DNA of 6,984 bases from DATKMP01 sp035541775 (GCA_035541775.1 DATKMP010000054.1:1-6984), one strand, 5' to 3'; shown: positions 1 to 6,443, numbered from the stretch's first letter. Numbers and translations are program-made. Notes: generated by a model from the sequence alone, not told the origin.

Positions 1-582
1 ATCGCGCATCCAGATTTTTTCTTCATCATTCTGTACAATAATATATCGAGCAAGACGTCCTGTGCTGAGATGTGTTTTTACGGATTGATAAAACTCCGAT
101 TCGATTTTTGCTTTTTTATCGCCGGAGCGGACATGCTTTTCCGCTTCTTGAATTTTTTTATCGACAGTTTCTAAATCTTTAAGAATTAATTCCGTCTCAA
201 TGACTTCGATGTCGTTTTTCGGATTAATTTTTCCGTCAACGTGAATAATGTTTTCATCGTCGAAGCAGCGAACCACGTGCGCAATGGCATCGACGGAACG
301 AATATGGGAAAGGAATTGATTGCCCAGCCCTTCGCCTTTGCTTGCGCCTTTGACAAGTCCGGCGATGTCTAAAAATTCCAGCGTCGTCGGCACAGCTTTA
401 GCAGAATTATAAATTGCCATCTGGCGGTCGATGCGTTGATCCGGCACCGTCACCACGCCGACATTCGGGTCGATGGTGCAAAATGGATAATTGGCGACAT
501 TGGCGCCGGCAGCAGTAATCGCATTAAACAATGTCGATTTACCGACGTTCGGCAGTCCGACAATTCCACATGTAAATCCCAT
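1..582 (-). CDS. ychF: YchF/OLA1-type ATPase, N-terminal part (3' end outside window)
   Basis: Obg-related P-loop ATPase of the YchF/OLA1 family, a cytosolic protein that binds ribosomes and is linked to stress and translation control; the family prefers ATP over GTP. 194 codons are present, about half of the usual ~365 residues. The start ATG (580-582) encodes MGFTCGIVGLPNVGKST, the family's typical opening, with the Walker A loop at residues 9-17. Residues 72-89 hold DxAGLVKGASKGEGLGNQ, the G3 region, with Leu where classical GTPases have the catalytic Gln. From about residue 125 comes a charged, helical stretch matching the coiled-coil insertion. The ATP-specifying G4 motif (N-x-x-E type) and the TGS domain would lie past the left edge. 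A Shine-Dalgarno AAAGGA sits 7 bases before the ATG. The gene is divergent from argC. A possible -10 TATATT lies at 603-608 on this strand, but no convincing -35 accompanies it. Confidence 0.97.
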   Translation of the reverse strand, partial: MGFTCGIVGLPNVGKSTLFNAITAAGANVANYPFCTIDPNVGVVTVPDQRIDRQMAIYNSAKAVPTTLEFLDIAGLVKGASKGEGLGNQFLSHIRSVDAIAHVVRCFDDENIIHVDGKINPKNDIEVIETELILKDLETVDKKIQEAEKHVRSGDKKAKIESEFYQSVKTHLSTGRLARYIIVQNDEEKIWMRD

Positions 583-637
583 ACAAAATTCCTTTCGGAA
601 TCAATATACCCAACAATTCGCATTTATAAAAGATGTG

Positions 638-669
638 AAATGAGAATCCAGATGAAGGATTTTTCATTT
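638..669. repeat. Imperfect inverted repeat in the ychF-argC intergenic region
   Basis: AAATGA (638-643) and AATCC (645-649) pair with GGATT (657-661) and TCATTT (664-669). This gives two stem blocks of 6 and 5 bp, separated by a 1 x 2 internal loop, around the 7-base loop AGATGAA. It sits directly upstream of the argC promoter and runs 3 bp into the first ARG box. No clear T-tract follows on either side, so it does not look like a standard terminator. It could be an operator for the divergent promoters, or chance in AT-rich DNA. Confidence 0.4.
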
Positions 670-684
670 GAATATTTATGTAAT
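667..684 (+). promoter_or_regulatory. ARG box 1 (ArgR operator half)
   Basis: TTTGAATATTTATGTAAT matches the E. coli 18-bp ARG box consensus wNTGAATwwwwATTCANw at all but two positions (G for T and T for C in the right arm). It covers the -35 element of the putative argC promoter. It lies 2 bp from a second, better box, the tandem arrangement that an ArgR hexamer is known to bind. Confidence 0.72.
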
Positions 685-696
685 GCAATGTATATT
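668..696 (+). promoter_or_regulatory. Putative sigma70-type promoter of the arg operon
   Basis: A -35 candidate TTGAAT (668-673; 4 of 6 to TTGACA) is followed after exactly 17 bp by a -10 candidate TATATT (691-696; 5 of 6 to TATAAT). Transcription would begin around 703-705, leaving a leader of about 25 bases before the argC start. Both elements lie inside the tandem ARG boxes, so bound ArgR would exclude RNA polymerase. The assignment uses the E. coli-type consensus; if the host is a Bacteroidota-like organism its promoter consensus may differ. Confidence 0.55.
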
Positions 697-704
697 TATT
701 CACA
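687..704 (+). promoter_or_regulatory. ARG box 2 (ArgR operator half)
   Basis: AATGTATATTTATTCACA matches wNTGAATwwwwATTCANw at every fixed position except one (T for A in the left arm). It is centred 20 bp, about two helical turns, from box 1, with a 2-bp gap between the boxes. In E. coli the gap is 3 bp at most arg operators and 2 bp at the argR operator, so the spacing fits one hexamer on one face of the helix. It covers the putative -10 element. Confidence 0.8.
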
Positions 705-714
705 CGATAAAATT

Positions 715-718
715 AGGA
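715..718 (+). promoter_or_regulatory. Shine-Dalgarno of argC, deciding the TTG start at 729
   Basis: AGGA lies 10 bases before the TTG at 729 but only 1 base before the in-frame TTG at 720. The upstream TTG therefore cannot use it, and 729 is the better start. No in-frame ATG is available near the N-terminus. Confidence 0.6.
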
Positions 719-728
719 TTTGTATAGA

Positions 729-1751
729 TTGAATAAAATTCATGTTTCTCTTATCGGCGCTTCCGGGTACAGCGGCGTCGAACTCATCAAGTATTTACTG
801 CGACATCCACAGGTAGAAATTGACAACCTGTTTGCGAACACCTCTGCCGGAAAACACTTGAGTGACGTTGCTCCGGTGTACGGGAAAAATTTCGATCCGG
901 TACTGGAATCATTCTCGGTTGATAAAATTGAAAAAAGCGATTTGGTGTTTATTGCGCTTCCTTCCGGCGAAGCATTGAACCTGGTTCCGCAAATTCTTGC
1001 TGCCGGAAAAAAAGTGATCGATCTTGGCGGCGATTTCCGACTGCAAAATACAGCGCTGTATGAAAAATATTATAAACGAACTCATACTGCGTTGAACGAA
1101 TTATCCAAAGCTGTGTACGGATTTCCCGAATGGCATGCATCGCGATTGAAGAATGCACAATTTATTTCCAATCCCGGCTGTTATCCGACGAGTGCCATTC
1201 TTCCATTAGCTCCGCTACTGAAAGACGGTGTGATTGAACAAACCGGCATCGCGATCAGTTCATTGTCCGGAGTTTCTGGTGCGGGAAAAAGTTCGTCGTT
1301 GGATTTTTCATTCACAGAAATCAATGAATCCGTCCGCGCGTACAAAGTCGGTGTGCATCAGCATATTCCGGAAATTCGCATGGCGTTAGAACAAATTTCC
1401 GGGAAACCCGCGACGATTTCTTTCGTACCGCATTTGATTCCGATTACACGCGGCATTTATACGAGTTCGTACGCAATGCTTGCAAAAGGAAAAACGGAAG
1501 CAGATATTCTTGCCGCGTACGAAAAATATTACGGCAGCGCGCCGTTCGTTCGGTTCTCCGCAACAAAAATTCCCGATATCAAACATGTTGCGCATACGAA
1601 TTTTATCGACATCGGATTTAAACTCTTTCCGGAAAACGGACAGGTTGTTATTCTCTCCGTCATCGACAACTTAGTGAAAGGTGCGGCGGGACAGGCAGTG
1701 CAAAATATGAATGTGATGTTTGGATTTATAGAAACCGAGGGATTACTTTAA
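729..1751 (+). CDS. argC: N-acetyl-gamma-glutamyl-phosphate reductase
   Basis: NADPH-dependent reduction of N-acetylglutamyl phosphate to N-acetylglutamate semialdehyde, the third step of arginine synthesis, in the cytosol. From TTG 729 the product has 340 residues, normal for the family. The Rossmann motif GASGYSG is at residues 10-16. The catalytic cysteine is in NPGCYPT (Cys151), and the HQHIPEI segment carries the conserved active-site histidine (His212). The conserved VPHLIPITRGI follows around residue 233, and NLVKGAAGQAVQN near the end. A longer reading from TTG 720 adds only three residues (M-Y-R) and lacks a usable ribosome site. This is the first gene of the operon, immediately behind the promoter and ARG boxes. 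Its stop overlaps the argJ start by one base (TAATG), which suggests translational coupling. Confidence 0.96.
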   Translation: MNKIHVSLIGASGYSGVELIKYLLRHPQVEIDNLFANTSAGKHLSDVAPVYGKNFDPVLESFSVDKIEKSDLVFIALPSGEALNLVPQILAAGKKVIDLGGDFRLQNTALYEKYYKRTHTALNELSKAVYGFPEWHASRLKNAQFISNPGCYPTSAILPLAPLLKDGVIEQTGIAISSLSGVSGAGKSSSLDFSFTEINESVRAYKVGVHQHIPEIRMALEQISGKPATISFVPHLIPITRGIYTSSYAMLAKGKTEADILAAYEKYYGSAPFVRFSATKIPDIKHVAHTNFIDIGFKLFPENGQVVILSVIDNLVKGAAGQAVQNMNVMFGFIETEGLL

Positions 1752-2968
1752 TGGCTGATGGGTTGTTTCAAGAATTGACCGGCGGCATTACCGCCGCAAA
1801 AGGATTTACCGCCGGCGGTGTGTACTGCGGCGTTCGAAAAGTAAAAAAAGATATTGCGATCATTTATTCGGAAACACCGGCGACGGTCGCAAGCGTGTTC
1901 ACCAAAAACAAGGTTGTTGCAGCGCCGTTGGTCGTCGATAAAGAACAATTGGGAAAATCTTCTGTGTGCTCTGCCGTTGTCGTGAACAGCGGCAATGCAA
2001 ATGCATGCACGGGCGAACAAGGCATGAACGATGCATGGAAGATGGTCACACAAACCGCTGAAGCATTGAATGTTCCGAAAGAGCAGGTGCTCGTTTCTTC
2101 TACCGGTGTCATCGGGCAGTATTTGCCGATGGAAAATATTTCGAAAGGCATTCAAGAACTTGCCGGAAAATTATCTGCACAAGGCGGTACGGATGCAGCG
2201 GAAGCAATTATGACGACCGATACATTTTCCAAAGAAATTGCTGTACGGATGGAAATGGATTCTGTTGTGGTGACACTCGGCGGAATGTGCAAAGGTTCCG
2301 GTATGATTTCGCCGAATATGGCAACGATGCTCGGTTTTGTCACAACGGATGCTGTGATTTCCCAATCAGCATTGAAACTGGCATTACGCAAAGCGAACGA
2401 GCGTTCGTTCAATCGCCTGACGGTCGATGGCGACATGAGCACGAATGATATGGTGCTTGTGCTTGCGAATGGTGCTGCAAAGAATAAAGAAATTGTTGAA
2501 AACACTCCTGCATTTGAAAAATTTTCGCAGGCGTTGGAATACGTTCTCATTTCTTTGACGAAGATGATTGCGCGCGACGGCGAAGGCGCAAGCAAATTAA
2601 TTGAGATTGTCGTGAGTGGTGCGAAGACGGAAGAAGAAGCGGCGCAGGCAGCACGATCGGTTGCCCATTCCAATTTAGTAAAAACTGCCATGCACGGTGC
2701 GGATGCAAATTGGGGACGTGTGCTGGCGGCGGTCGGATATTCCGGTATCGAGTTCGATCCCGCAAAAGTTTCCATCTCGTTCAACGATGTTGCGGTGTTA
2801 AAACCGAATTACGAAATCGTACTCGATGAAGAAAAAGCGAAAGCAGTATTGATGCAGGATACAATCTTCATTTACATCAATCTGCATCAGGGTCCGGCGC
2901 ACGCGCAATTCTGGACGTGCGATCTTACGAAAGAATATATTCACATCAACGCAAGTTATAGAACATAA
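1751..2968 (+). CDS. argJ: Glutamate N-acetyltransferase / ornithine acetyltransferase
   Basis: Transfers the acetyl group of N-acetylornithine to glutamate, releasing ornithine and regenerating N-acetylglutamate; some members also acetylate glutamate from acetyl-CoA. 405 residues, full length. The self-cleavage site is KGSGMISPNMATML at residues 181-194: family knowledge places the cut between Ala191 and Thr192, making Thr192 the nucleophile of the beta chain. SSTGVIG (116-122) contains the Thr-Gly pair of the oxyanion hole. HGADANWGR (315-323) and the C-terminal CDLTKEYIHINASYRT are typical. The sequence alone does not settle whether it is mono- or bifunctional. No argA or argE is visible here, which fits a cyclic pathway but does not prove it. 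The ATG overlaps the argC stop; argB follows after 19 bp. Confidence 0.96.
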   Translation: MADGLFQELTGGITAAKGFTAGGVYCGVRKVKKDIAIIYSETPATVASVFTKNKVVAAPLVVDKEQLGKSSVCSAVVVNSGNANACTGEQGMNDAWKMVTQTAEALNVPKEQVLVSSTGVIGQYLPMENISKGIQELAGKLSAQGGTDAAEAIMTTDTFSKEIAVRMEMDSVVVTLGGMCKGSGMISPNMATMLGFVTTDAVISQSALKLALRKANERSFNRLTVDGDMSTNDMVLVLANGAAKNKEIVENTPAFEKFSQALEYVLISLTKMIARDGEGASKLIEIVVSGAKTEEEAAQAARSVAHSNLVKTAMHGADANWGRVLAAVGYSGIEFDPAKVSISFNDVAVLKPNYEIVLDEEKAKAVLMQDTIFIYINLHQGPAHAQFWTCDLTKEYIHINASYRT

Positions 2969-2987
2969 GCGCACGAAGGCAGCACCG

Positions 2988-3854
2988 ATGACAAAAAATC
3001 CGATTAATGTAGAAACCAAAGAAGAAATTCTGATTGAAGCCCTGCCGTACATTCAAACGTACGAAGGCAAAACCTTTGTGATTAAATACGGCGGTGCGGC
3101 GATGACGGATGAGAATCTGAAAAAATCATTCGCGCAGGACGTGACCATCCTTCGCAAGATCGGCGTGAACATCGTCATCGTGCATGGCGGCGGCAAAGAT
3201 ATTACCGACCTTGCCACGCGGCTCAATATCAAAACGTCATTCGTGGACGGGCAACGCTATACGGACGAGGAAATGGTTTCCGTTGTGATGATGGTGCTCG
3301 CGGGAAAACTCAATAAAGAAATTGTGAACCTCATCAACTCCAACGGCGGCAACGCTGTTGGTTTGTGCGGCGTGGATAACCAATTGCTGCGCGCAACAAG
3401 AAGTTTGAAGAACGGAATCGATCTCGGTTTGGTGGGCGAAGTGCACACTGTCGATACAAACTTTCTCAATTTGCTTTCCACCAATGGCATGATGCCTGTG
3501 ATTGCGCCGCTTGCGGTGGACGATGATGGAAAAATTTTGAATATCAACGCAGACCTTGCCGCAGGAGCCGTCGCTTCCGCCTTGAAGGCGGAAAAGCTTG
3601 TGTACCTCAGCGACATCGAAGGTGTCTTGGTGGACGGCAAACTTGTCTCGTCGCTTACGGAGTTGGAAGCGGAATCGCTCATTGAACGCGGCGCTGTTAC
3701 CGGCGGGATGATTCCCAAAGTTCGGTCCGGTTTTTCGACGCTCAAAACGGGCGTCAAAAAAATTCATATTGTCGATGGCCGCATTAAACATTCTCTTCTT
3801 CTTGAAATATTTACGGATGAAGGAATCGGAACACAAATGATTCACGAATCATAG
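2988..3854 (+). CDS. argB: N-acetylglutamate kinase, arginine-sensitive type
   Basis: Phosphorylates N-acetylglutamate with ATP, the usual control point of the cyclic arginine pathway. 288 residues of the amino-acid kinase fold. The phosphate-binding Lys33 is in VIKYGG. The glycine-rich loop HGGG is at 66-69, VDGQRYT at 87-92, NINADLAAGAVA at 185-196 (Asp189 matching the catalytic Asp), and IPKV with Lys244. An N-terminal helix precedes the core (residues about 10-25, ETKEEILIEALPYIQ), and the C-terminus reads HSLLLEIFTDEGIGTQM. Both are the hallmarks of hexameric, arginine-inhibited kinases such as those of Thermotoga and Pseudomonas, so feedback inhibition is inferred. An oddity is HGGGKDIT where most homologues have HGGGPxI. 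GAAGG-like Shine-Dalgarno bases lie before the ATG. argR begins 10 bp after the stop. Confidence 0.96.
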   Translation: MTKNPINVETKEEILIEALPYIQTYEGKTFVIKYGGAAMTDENLKKSFAQDVTILRKIGVNIVIVHGGGKDITDLATRLNIKTSFVDGQRYTDEEMVSVVMMVLAGKLNKEIVNLINSNGGNAVGLCGVDNQLLRATRSLKNGIDLGLVGEVHTVDTNFLNLLSTNGMMPVIAPLAVDDDGKILNINADLAAGAVASALKAEKLVYLSDIEGVLVDGKLVSSLTELEAESLIERGAVTGGMIPKVRSGFSTLKTGVKKIHIVDGRIKHSLLLEIFTDEGIGTQMIHES

Positions 3855-3864
3855 AAAGTCCGTT

Positions 3865-4320
3865 ATGGAAAAACAACAGCGCCATCTTGCTATTAAACAT
3901 TTGCTTGCAGATCATGCGATTACAACACAAACCGAACTTGCATCGTTATTGCGGAAAGCCGGTTTCAAAACCACACAGGCGACGCTTTCGCGCGATATGC
4001 AAGAGATCGGTATTGCATGGGTACATACGCCGAATGGCTCGCGCTATATGCTATCGCCGGATCAGGAAGAAGAGCGGCTCACCATGCTCATCGGCCTGGA
4101 GATAGAAAAAATCGAATCTAATGAGACAATGATCGTCATTAAAACTTTGCCGGGTCGCGCACAAGGCGTTGCAGAAAGCATCGACCATTTGCAACTACCG
4201 TCCGTGCTGGGAACAATTGCCGGCGACAACACAATCTTTGTACTGCCGCGTTATGTCAAAAAAATTCATGAGACGGTCAAAGCCATAAAAGATATTTTGC
4301 AGAAGACAAAACTCGGTTAA
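3865..4320 (+). CDS. argR: Arginine repressor ArgR
   Basis: Hexameric DNA-binding repressor that senses L-arginine and binds ARG boxes. 151 residues, the usual length. The N-terminal winged helix-turn-helix spans about residues 1-70, with the recognition segment TTQATLSRDMQEIGI (36-50) closest to Bacillus-type ArgR/AhrC. The C-terminal oligomerisation and arginine-binding domain (about 75-151) holds GTIAGDNTIFVLP at 116-128. Asp121 matches the key arginine-binding aspartate, while the following residue, often Asp (GDDT), is Asn122. Being inside the operon downstream of the tandem ARG boxes implies autoregulation. The ATG has only a weak purine-rich ribosome site (GAAAG), so translation may depend on coupling to argB, whose stop is 10 bp upstream. 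Confidence 0.95.
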   Translation: MEKQQRHLAIKHLLADHAITTQTELASLLRKAGFKTTQATLSRDMQEIGIAWVHTPNGSRYMLSPDQEEERLTMLIGLEIEKIESNETMIVIKTLPGRAQGVAESIDHLQLPSVLGTIAGDNTIFVLPRYVKKIHETVKAIKDILQKTKLG

Positions 4321-4322
4321 GC

Positions 4323-4661
4323 ATGTACACGCACACCATCGATATTGCACATCCGTCGATGTTTTCCGACGATGCAGAAATTTTTTTAGATGATACGCTG
4401 CGGATGATTCGTTCGTCTTCGTCGCTGCGCGTGCTGAAAATTATTCATGGCAAAGGAACGGAAGAACATCCTGCGCGGTTGAAAGAAATCGTGAAGAACT
4501 GGGCGTATCGCAATCACTCCCGCATTCGCGCGGTGATTACCGGCGAAGAATACGATTTGTTCAATGCAGATGTTCAAGATCTGCGAAGTGCATGCGGGCA
4601 GGAAGTCGATTCCGATCTTGGCGCTGCCAACGCCGGTATAACGATAATTTGGATTAAATAA
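4323..4661 (+). CDS. Small Smr-domain protein of unknown role
   Basis: 112 residues, apparently a free-standing Smr (MutS2 C-terminal-like) domain. The central VLKIIHGKGTEEHPARLKEIVKNW (residues 38-60) matches the family's I-x-H-G-K-G core followed by its helix. The end, DLGAANAGITIIWIK (98-112), matches the closing beta strand (N-x-G-V-T). The N-terminal LDLHG motif of nuclease-active Smr proteins is not intact: TIDIAHPSMFSDDAE occupies its place. Residues 66-97 are longer and more charged than in many Smr domains. Smr domains bind or cut nucleic acid, but the missing motif leaves activity uncertain. The start lies 2 bp after the argR stop and argG begins 31 bp after its end, so it is almost certainly co-transcribed. 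No role in arginine synthesis is known to me. Confidence 0.8.
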   Translation: MYTHTIDIAHPSMFSDDAEIFLDDTLRMIRSSSSLRVLKIIHGKGTEEHPARLKEIVKNWAYRNHSRIRAVITGEEYDLFNADVQDLRSACGQEVDSDLGAANAGITIIWIK

Positions 4662-4680
4662 ATCATTTTGAAAAAAGAAA

Positions 4681-4685
4681 AGGAG
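4681..4685 (+). promoter_or_regulatory. Strong Shine-Dalgarno of argG, deciding a TTG start
   Basis: AGGAG sits 7 bases before the TTG at 4693. It is the best ribosome site in the operon and supports the non-ATG start of argG. The A-rich run before it (around 4670-4680) may also aid initiation. Confidence 0.75.
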
Positions 4686-4692
4686 AACACAG

Positions 4693-5910
4693 TTGAGTAA
4701 AAGTAAAGAACGCATCGCCGTTGCTTATTCCGGCGGTCTCGATACCTCGGTCATTGTAAAATGGCTGCAAGAAAAATATAATGCCGACGTCGTTACCGTT
4801 ACCGGCGACCTCGGACAGAAAAAAGAACTGACCGGCTTAAAAGAAAAAGCGAAAAAGAGCGGCGCAGTAAAAGTCTATATTCAAGACCTGCGTAAAGAAT
4901 TTGTCGAAGAGTACATCTGGCCGGCGCTCAAAGCCGGCGCGTTGTACGAGTACAATTATCCGATGGCCACCGCTATCGGCCGCCCATTGCTTGCCAAGTC
5001 GCTGGTAGAAATTGCAAAGAAAGAAAAATGTACGGCGGTTGCGCATGGCTGCACAGGAAAAGGAAACGATCAGGTTCGCTTTGAAGTAACCGTGAACGCA
5101 CTTGCACCGGAATTGAAAGTGTTCGCACCTGTGCGCGATTGGGAATTCAAATCCCGCGAAGAAGAAATTGCGTACTGTGAACAGCGCGGCATTCCGGTCG
5201 TTGCATCGAAGAAAAGTCCGTACTCACTGGATGAAAATATCTGGGGAACGGCCATTGAATGCGGCGTGCTGGAAGACCCGATGGTAGAACCTCCCGCCGA
5301 TGCATATCAGCGCACGGTTGCGCCGAATCTGGCGCCGGATGAACCGACATACGTGAGCATCGATTTTAAAGAAGGCGTACCTGTTACGATCGATGGTAAA
5401 AAAATGAAAGGCGTTCAATTGATCGACCTCTTAAATGAACTCGGCGGGTCGAATGGTATCGGGCGATTGGATATTGTAGAGAATCGTCTTGTTGGCATCA
5501 AGTCGCGTGAAATTTACGAAGCGCCGGGCGCGGTGATTTTGCACACCGCACATCGTGAACTTGAACGCCTCGTCCTCGATAAAGATACTGCGCACTACAA
5601 AGCAAAACTTGCGAATGATTACGCCGACCTGATTTATAACGGTCTGTGGTTCTCACCGTTGCGCGAAGCGTTGGACGGTTTTGTGAACATGACACAAAAA
5701 GTGGTCACTGGTACCGTGAAGTTGCGGCTCTATCGAGGTTGCGTGGATGTTGTCGGCCGCACATCTGCGTACTCACTGTACGATACCAAACTTGCAACCT
5801 ACACCGATGCAGACGTGTTCGATCACAAATCGAGCATCGGCTTCATCAAAATTTACGGATTGCCCATGAAGACCGTTGCACAAGTAAAACGAAGAACCGG
5901 CAGAAAATAA
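4693..5910 (+). CDS. argG: Argininosuccinate synthase
   Basis: ATP-dependent joining of citrulline and aspartate to argininosuccinate, releasing AMP and pyrophosphate; cytosolic, normally a tetramer. 405 residues, full length. The N-type ATP pyrophosphatase loop AYSGGLDTS is at 11-19 and DLGQ at 39-42. YNYPMATAIGRPLLAK (88-102) and HGCTGKGNDQVRFE (118-131) form the substrate-binding signatures. S-x-D-x-N-x-WG (178-185) and the C-terminal RGCVDVVGRTS segment are also typical. Translation begins at TTG, supported by the strong ribosome site and because the family sequence begins only a few residues before the P-loop. It is the last operon gene; argH, a frequent partner, does not follow. A terminator lies 29 bp after the stop. 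Confidence 0.97.
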   Translation: MSKSKERIAVAYSGGLDTSVIVKWLQEKYNADVVTVTGDLGQKKELTGLKEKAKKSGAVKVYIQDLRKEFVEEYIWPALKAGALYEYNYPMATAIGRPLLAKSLVEIAKKEKCTAVAHGCTGKGNDQVRFEVTVNALAPELKVFAPVRDWEFKSREEEIAYCEQRGIPVVASKKSPYSLDENIWGTAIECGVLEDPMVEPPADAYQRTVAPNLAPDEPTYVSIDFKEGVPVTIDGKKMKGVQLIDLLNELGGSNGIGRLDIVENRLVGIKSREIYEAPGAVILHTAHRELERLVLDKDTAHYKAKLANDYADLIYNGLWFSPLREALDGFVNMTQKVVTGTVKLRLYRGCVDVVGRTSAYSLYDTKLATYTDADVFDHKSSIGFIKIYGLPMKTVAQVKRRTGRK

Positions 5911-5938
5911 AATAAATTCTGCTTCATAAAAACTCACG

Positions 5939-5971
5939 ACGCCTCGCAATGCTGCGGGGCGTTTGTGTTTT
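5939..5971 (+). terminator. Rho-independent terminator after argG
   Basis: ACGCCTCGCA (5939-5948) pairs with TGCGGGGCGT (5953-5962) in a 10-bp stem with one G-T wobble, closed by the tetraloop ATGC and followed by a T-rich tail (5962-5971). On the opposite strand the same stem is followed six bases later by TTTTT. It may therefore also stop transcripts arriving from the convergent tRNA gene. Confidence 0.88.
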
Positions 5972-6010
5972 ATATGTCGATGCGGGGAAAACATTTTTTG
6001 GATGTGATAG

Positions 6011-6082
<72 letters not shown>

Positions 6083-6092
6083 ATACGGTAAC

Positions 6093-6121
6093 TTATTACC
6101 AATCAATATGTTATCTCAAAA
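6093..6121 (-). promoter_or_regulatory. Possible promoter of tRNA-Gly
   Basis: Reading the - strand, TTTTGA (6116-6121) is followed after 17 bp by TAATAA (6093-6098), whose end is 10 bases from the tRNA 5' end. Initiation would fall a few bases before the mature tRNA. The -35 is weak and overlaps the end of the neighbouring open reading frame. Read-through from the genes upstream is an alternative. Confidence 0.3.
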
Positions 6122-6443
6122 ACTGCCTTTCTTGTGTGCCTGAAATGTGCCTGAATTCTGAAAACAAAGCAAACAATCTATAAAAATGTAACCTGAATTT
6201 TTGAATGATGCAAATAGCATATAAGTTTAAATGTTCATCTACCTCGAAATCAATGCAACATAAAAACCGAGGCTTATCAATAACATCACATGCAAACGGA
6301 CACCAACTAATAATATCCATCTTTTTGTAATGGAATTGTTCTATAAAATTTATAAGGGCTTCGTTGATTTCACAATTAAGGACTAAATCTGCTATTCTCT
6401 CTTGAATACTGATTCCGTTTCTTAAACGAGCTTCTATGTTCAT
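6111..6443 (-). CDS. Uncharacterised 110-residue protein, coupled to the upstream gene
   Basis: I do not recognise this protein. The ATG at 6441-6443 overlaps the TGA of the preceding gene (ATGA), the classic sign of translational coupling, and a GGTGGGTG stretch just upstream could serve as ribosome site. A GTG at 6450-6452 would add three residues but fits the coupling less well. The N-terminal half is acidic/helical (IQERIADLVLNCEINEALI). The middle holds four cysteines (at about residues 24, 48, 52 and 62-63), with a WCPFAC motif at 47-52 and CCIDFEVDE after it. The C-terminal third is basic and aromatic (KFRLHFYRLF). There is no signal peptide or clear membrane segment. Base composition is AT-rich like its partner and unlike the arg genes. 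It may be a real accessory protein or a degraded end of a larger one. Confidence 0.55.
   Translation of the reverse strand: MNIEARLRNGISIQERIADLVLNCEINEALINFIEQFHYKKMDIISWCPFACDVIDKPRFLCCIDFEVDEHLNLYAICIIQKFRLHFYRLFALFSEFRHISGTQERQFLR
6135..6155. repeat. Short tandem direct repeat, 10-bp unit
   Basis: TGTGCCTGAA occurs at 6135-6144 and again at 6146-6155, one base apart. It lies within the last codons of the 110-residue reading frame and about 55 bp from the tRNA-Gly gene. The repeat is exact but short, and no third copy is apparent in the window. Confidence 0.5.

Noticed and set aside
436..732. 98-codon + strand open frame running from inside ychF into the argC leader
   Set aside because: It lies mostly antisense to the clearly conserved ychF start, has a low-complexity, basic product with no recognisable features, and would cover the argC promoter and operator.
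2152..2784. 210-codon - strand open frame inside argJ
   Set aside because: It is antisense to well-conserved ArgJ motifs, and its Ser/Ala/Thr-rich product is typical of the reverse frame of a GC-biased gene. It has no ribosome site or motif.
3237..3845. 202- and 166-codon - strand open frames inside argB
   Set aside because: Both are antisense to intact ArgB catalytic motifs and show shadow-type composition; no homologous features are seen.
5646..5915. 89-codon + strand frame overlapping the end of argG
   Set aside because: It is an out-of-frame shadow of the conserved ArgG C-terminus, rich in Arg, Cys and His, with no independent start signal.
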